Shown here: positions 62,576-64,000 of the stretch, in pieces
How the letters are laid out: every line of letters starts with the position of its first letter
Numbering within the stretch: the stretch's first letter is position 1
NCBI RefSeq assembly: GCF_932526225.1
Contig: NC_064041.1
Span: 15,410,951 to 15,474,950 of the forward strand
Source of the DNA: Nematostella vectensis
Taxonomy: Eukaryota > Cnidaria > Anthozoa > Actiniaria > Edwardsiidae
Length of the DNA: 64,000 nt
Reading direction: 5' to 3'
Program-made: the position numbers and the translations under genes
The notes under the pieces: model-generated
Database searches by the model: none
The model's input: the letters and a program-made list of their open reading frames with translations, nothing else
What the model was told of the DNA's origin: nothing

Positions 62576-62657
62576 GGTAGCGTGGCCGAGCGGTCTAAGG
62601 CGCTGGTTTTAGGCACCAGTCTCGAAAGAGGCGTGGGTTCGAATCCCACCGCTGCCA
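62576..62657 (+). tRNA. tRNA-Leu(UAG)
   Basis: Consensus. Confidence 0.94.
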
Positions 62658-62729
62658 ATTGAATTATTTTTGTAGATTACTTTTGATACCTTCTTTTGTA
62701 AACTAAATCGCTGTAGTTGTATATCAGTT

Positions 62730-62802
62730 GGTCCGTTAGCTCAGTCGGCAAAGCGTGGTGCTAATAACGCTAAGGTCATGGGTTTGAGCCCCATACGGAC
62801 CA
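62730..62802 (+). tRNA. tRNA-Ile(AAU), CAAAGC/TTTGAGC family
   Basis: Partner of 58514. Confidence 0.65.
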
Positions 62803-63019
62803 AAAGTTTATTTTTAAATAACCGTCAATGCAGTTTTGTTGACTAGCTAGTCTTTTATTCAGCAAAAACGTTCTCCACAGACTTGACTAATTGTTGTGAT
62901 AACAATATTGCAGTGGGTTGCGGTGGGTTCGAATCCCACCGCTGCCAATTGAATTATTTTTGTAGGTTACTTTTGATACCTTCTTTTGTAAACTAAATCG
63001 CTGTAGTTGTATATCAGTT

Positions 63020-63092
63020 GGTCCGTTAGCTCAGTCGGCAGAGCGTGGTGCTAATAACGCTAAGGTCATGGGTTCGAGCCCCATACGGACCA
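63020..63092 (+). tRNA. tRNA-Ile(AAU)
   Basis: Consensus. Confidence 0.93.
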
Positions 63093-63208
63093 AAAGTTTA
63101 TTTTTAAATAACCGTCAATGCAGTTTTGTTGACTAGCTAGCCTTTTATTCAAGAACAAAGTTCTCCACAGACTAGCCTGAGTTGTTGTGATAACAATATT
63201 GCAGAAAC

Positions 63209-63290
63209 GGTAGCGTGGCCGAGCGGTCTAAGGCGCTGGTTTTAGGCACCAGTCTCGAAAGAGGCGTGGGTTCGAATCCCACCGCTGCCA
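63209..63290 (+). tRNA. tRNA-Leu(UAG)
   Basis: Consensus. Confidence 0.94.
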
Positions 63291-63362
63291 ATTGAATTAT
63301 TTTTGTAGATTACTTTTGATACCTTCTTTTGTAAACTAAATCGCTGTAGTTGTATATCAGTT

Positions 63363-63435
63363 GGTCCGTTAGCTCAGTCGGCAAAGCGTGGTGCTAATAA
63401 CGCTAAGGTCATGGGTTTGAGCCCCATACGGACCA
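63363..63435 (+). tRNA. tRNA-Ile(AAU), CAAAGC/TTTGAGC family
   Basis: Same changes as 62730. Confidence 0.65.
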
Positions 63436-63652
63436 AAAGTTTATTTTTAAATAACCGTCAATGCAGTTTTGTTGACTAGCTAGTCTTTTATTCAGCAAAA
63501 ACGTTCTCCACAGACTTGACTAATTGTTGTGATAACAATATTGCAGTGGGTTGCGGTGGGTTCGAATCCCACCGCTGCCAATTGAATTATTTTTGTAGGT
63601 TACTTTTGATACCTTCTTTTGTAAACTAAATCGCTGTAGTTGTATATCAGTT

Positions 63653-63725
63653 GGTCCGTTAGCTCAGTCGGCAGAGCGTGGTGCTAATAACGCTAAGGTC
63701 ATGGGTTCGAGCCCCATACGGACCA
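63653..63725 (+). tRNA. tRNA-Ile(AAU)
   Basis: Consensus. Confidence 0.93.
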
Positions 63726-63840
63726 AAAGTTTATTTTTAAATAACCGTCAATGCAGTTGTGTTGACCAGCTTGTCTTTTATTCAGCAAAAACGTTCTCAA
63801 CAGACTTGACTAATTGTTGTGATAACAATATTGCAGAAAT

Positions 63841-63922
63841 GGTTGCGTGGCCGAGCGGTCTAAGGCGCTGGTTTTAGGCACCAGTCTCGAAAGAGGCGTG
63901 GGTTCGAATCCCACCGCTGCCA
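63841..63922 (+). tRNA. tRNA-Leu(UAG)
   Basis: 5' acceptor GGTTGCG: one mismatch. Confidence 0.82.
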
Positions 63923-64000
63923 ATTGAAATATTTTTGTAGGTTACTTTTGATACCTTCTTTTGTAAACTAATTCGCTGTAGTTGTCGTGGGTCATGGGTT

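Larger units (their letters stand above)
8958..64000. repeat. tRNA-Leu(UAG) / tRNA-Ile(AAU) satellite array
   Basis: Alternating Leu and Ile genes in one orientation, except for 11,195-15,708, which is inverted. Leu consensus: acceptor GGTAGCG with CGCTGCC, D-arm GCC...GGC, anticodon loop TTTAGGC, long variable arm TCTCGAAAGAGGC, T-arm GTGGGTTCGAATCCCAC, discriminator A. Ile consensus: GGTCCGT with ACGGACC, loop CTAATAA, five-base variable loop, T-arm ATGGGTTCGAGCCCCAT, discriminator A. T5 runs 9-14 nt downstream of Leu and 8-13 nt downstream of Ile fit RNA polymerase III termination. Truncated classes: psi-I (28 nt of Ile 3' end after GTTGTCATGGG), psi-L (73 nt, 9 bases of the 5' end deleted), psi-L2 (28 nt of Leu 3' end). 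The array starts 30 bp from the coiled-coil micro-exon and is not closed at the right edge. Confidence 0.97.
55716..64000 (+). repeat. Mixed array end with 633-bp units
   Basis: psi-L starts: 55826, 56446, 57409, 57737, 59965, 61269. psi-I starts: 56308, 57271, 59827, 61131, and one cut by the window end. psi-L2 (T-arm and 3' acceptor only): 58071, 58704, 62287, 62920, 63553. The 633-bp unit (Ile variant, psi-L2, Ile, Leu) runs 57882-59146 and, at +4,216, 62098-63652. 57121-57626 recurs at 59677. Confidence 0.88.

Noticed and set aside
8958-64000. CRISPR-like array
   Set aside because: Regular repeats, but each unit is a foldable eukaryotic tRNA gene. Spacers are themselves repeats, and no cas genes exist.
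8958-64000. tRNA-derived SINE array
   Set aside because: Copies are head-to-tail without poly-A or simple tails, without target duplications around each unit, and keep mature tRNA ends.

Overview
The window is eukaryotic nuclear DNA, most likely from an invertebrate animal. The left end carries a spliced gene with short GT-AG introns, and the rest is a very large tandem array of tRNA genes. The isoleucine tRNAs have an A34 (AAU) anticodon, which is typical of eukaryotes. The tRNAs have internal A and B boxes, T-run terminators and no encoded CCA. I cannot name the species.

Region 1, about 1-8,930, minus strand: the 3' part of an unrecognised long coiled-coil protein gene. I can place 17 exons and one candidate 10-nt micro-exon, about 700 residues in total. 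The exons are short, mostly 105-117 nt, and nearly all phase 0. The last exon is a Thr/Pro/Ser-rich tail that runs off the left edge. Three introns carry minisatellites of about 21, 57 and 64 bp whose units contain 5' splice-site motifs, and a fourth intron carries a 72-bp duplication that copies a 3' splice site. One intron appears to be GC-AG.

Region 2, about 8,958-64,000 and continuing past the right edge: a tRNA satellite. The basic unit is a dimer of about 340 bp: tRNA-Leu(UAG), 82 nt; a spacer of about 72 nt; tRNA-Ile(AAU), 73 nt; a spacer of about 115 nt. By my reading there are about 124 full-length Ile copies, about 89 full-length Leu copies, 12 degenerate Leu copies and well over 100 truncated copies. 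The truncated classes have lost the A-box side, but most keep the B box.

The array is built in layers. Irregular dimers occupy 9.0-11.2 kb. An inverted 4.5-kb block occupies 11.2-15.7 kb and contains a 1,814-bp duplication plus a captured non-array fragment. Nested tandem duplications follow: 1,636 bp (15.9-20.5 kb), 1,643 bp (20.6-24.0 kb), 1,297 bp (25.5-28.7 kb), 5,406 bp x3 (29.5-45.7 kb), 3,543 bp x2 (43.8-50.9 kb), a second version of the 5.4-kb block (50.9-55.7 kb), and a 633-bp unit near 58-59 and 62-64 kb. Copies share private variants, so the blocks grew by recent unequal exchange or by assembly expansion.

The many short reading frames in the array are translations of tRNA genes and spacers, and I do not annotate them as proteins. 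All coordinates and counts were read by eye.
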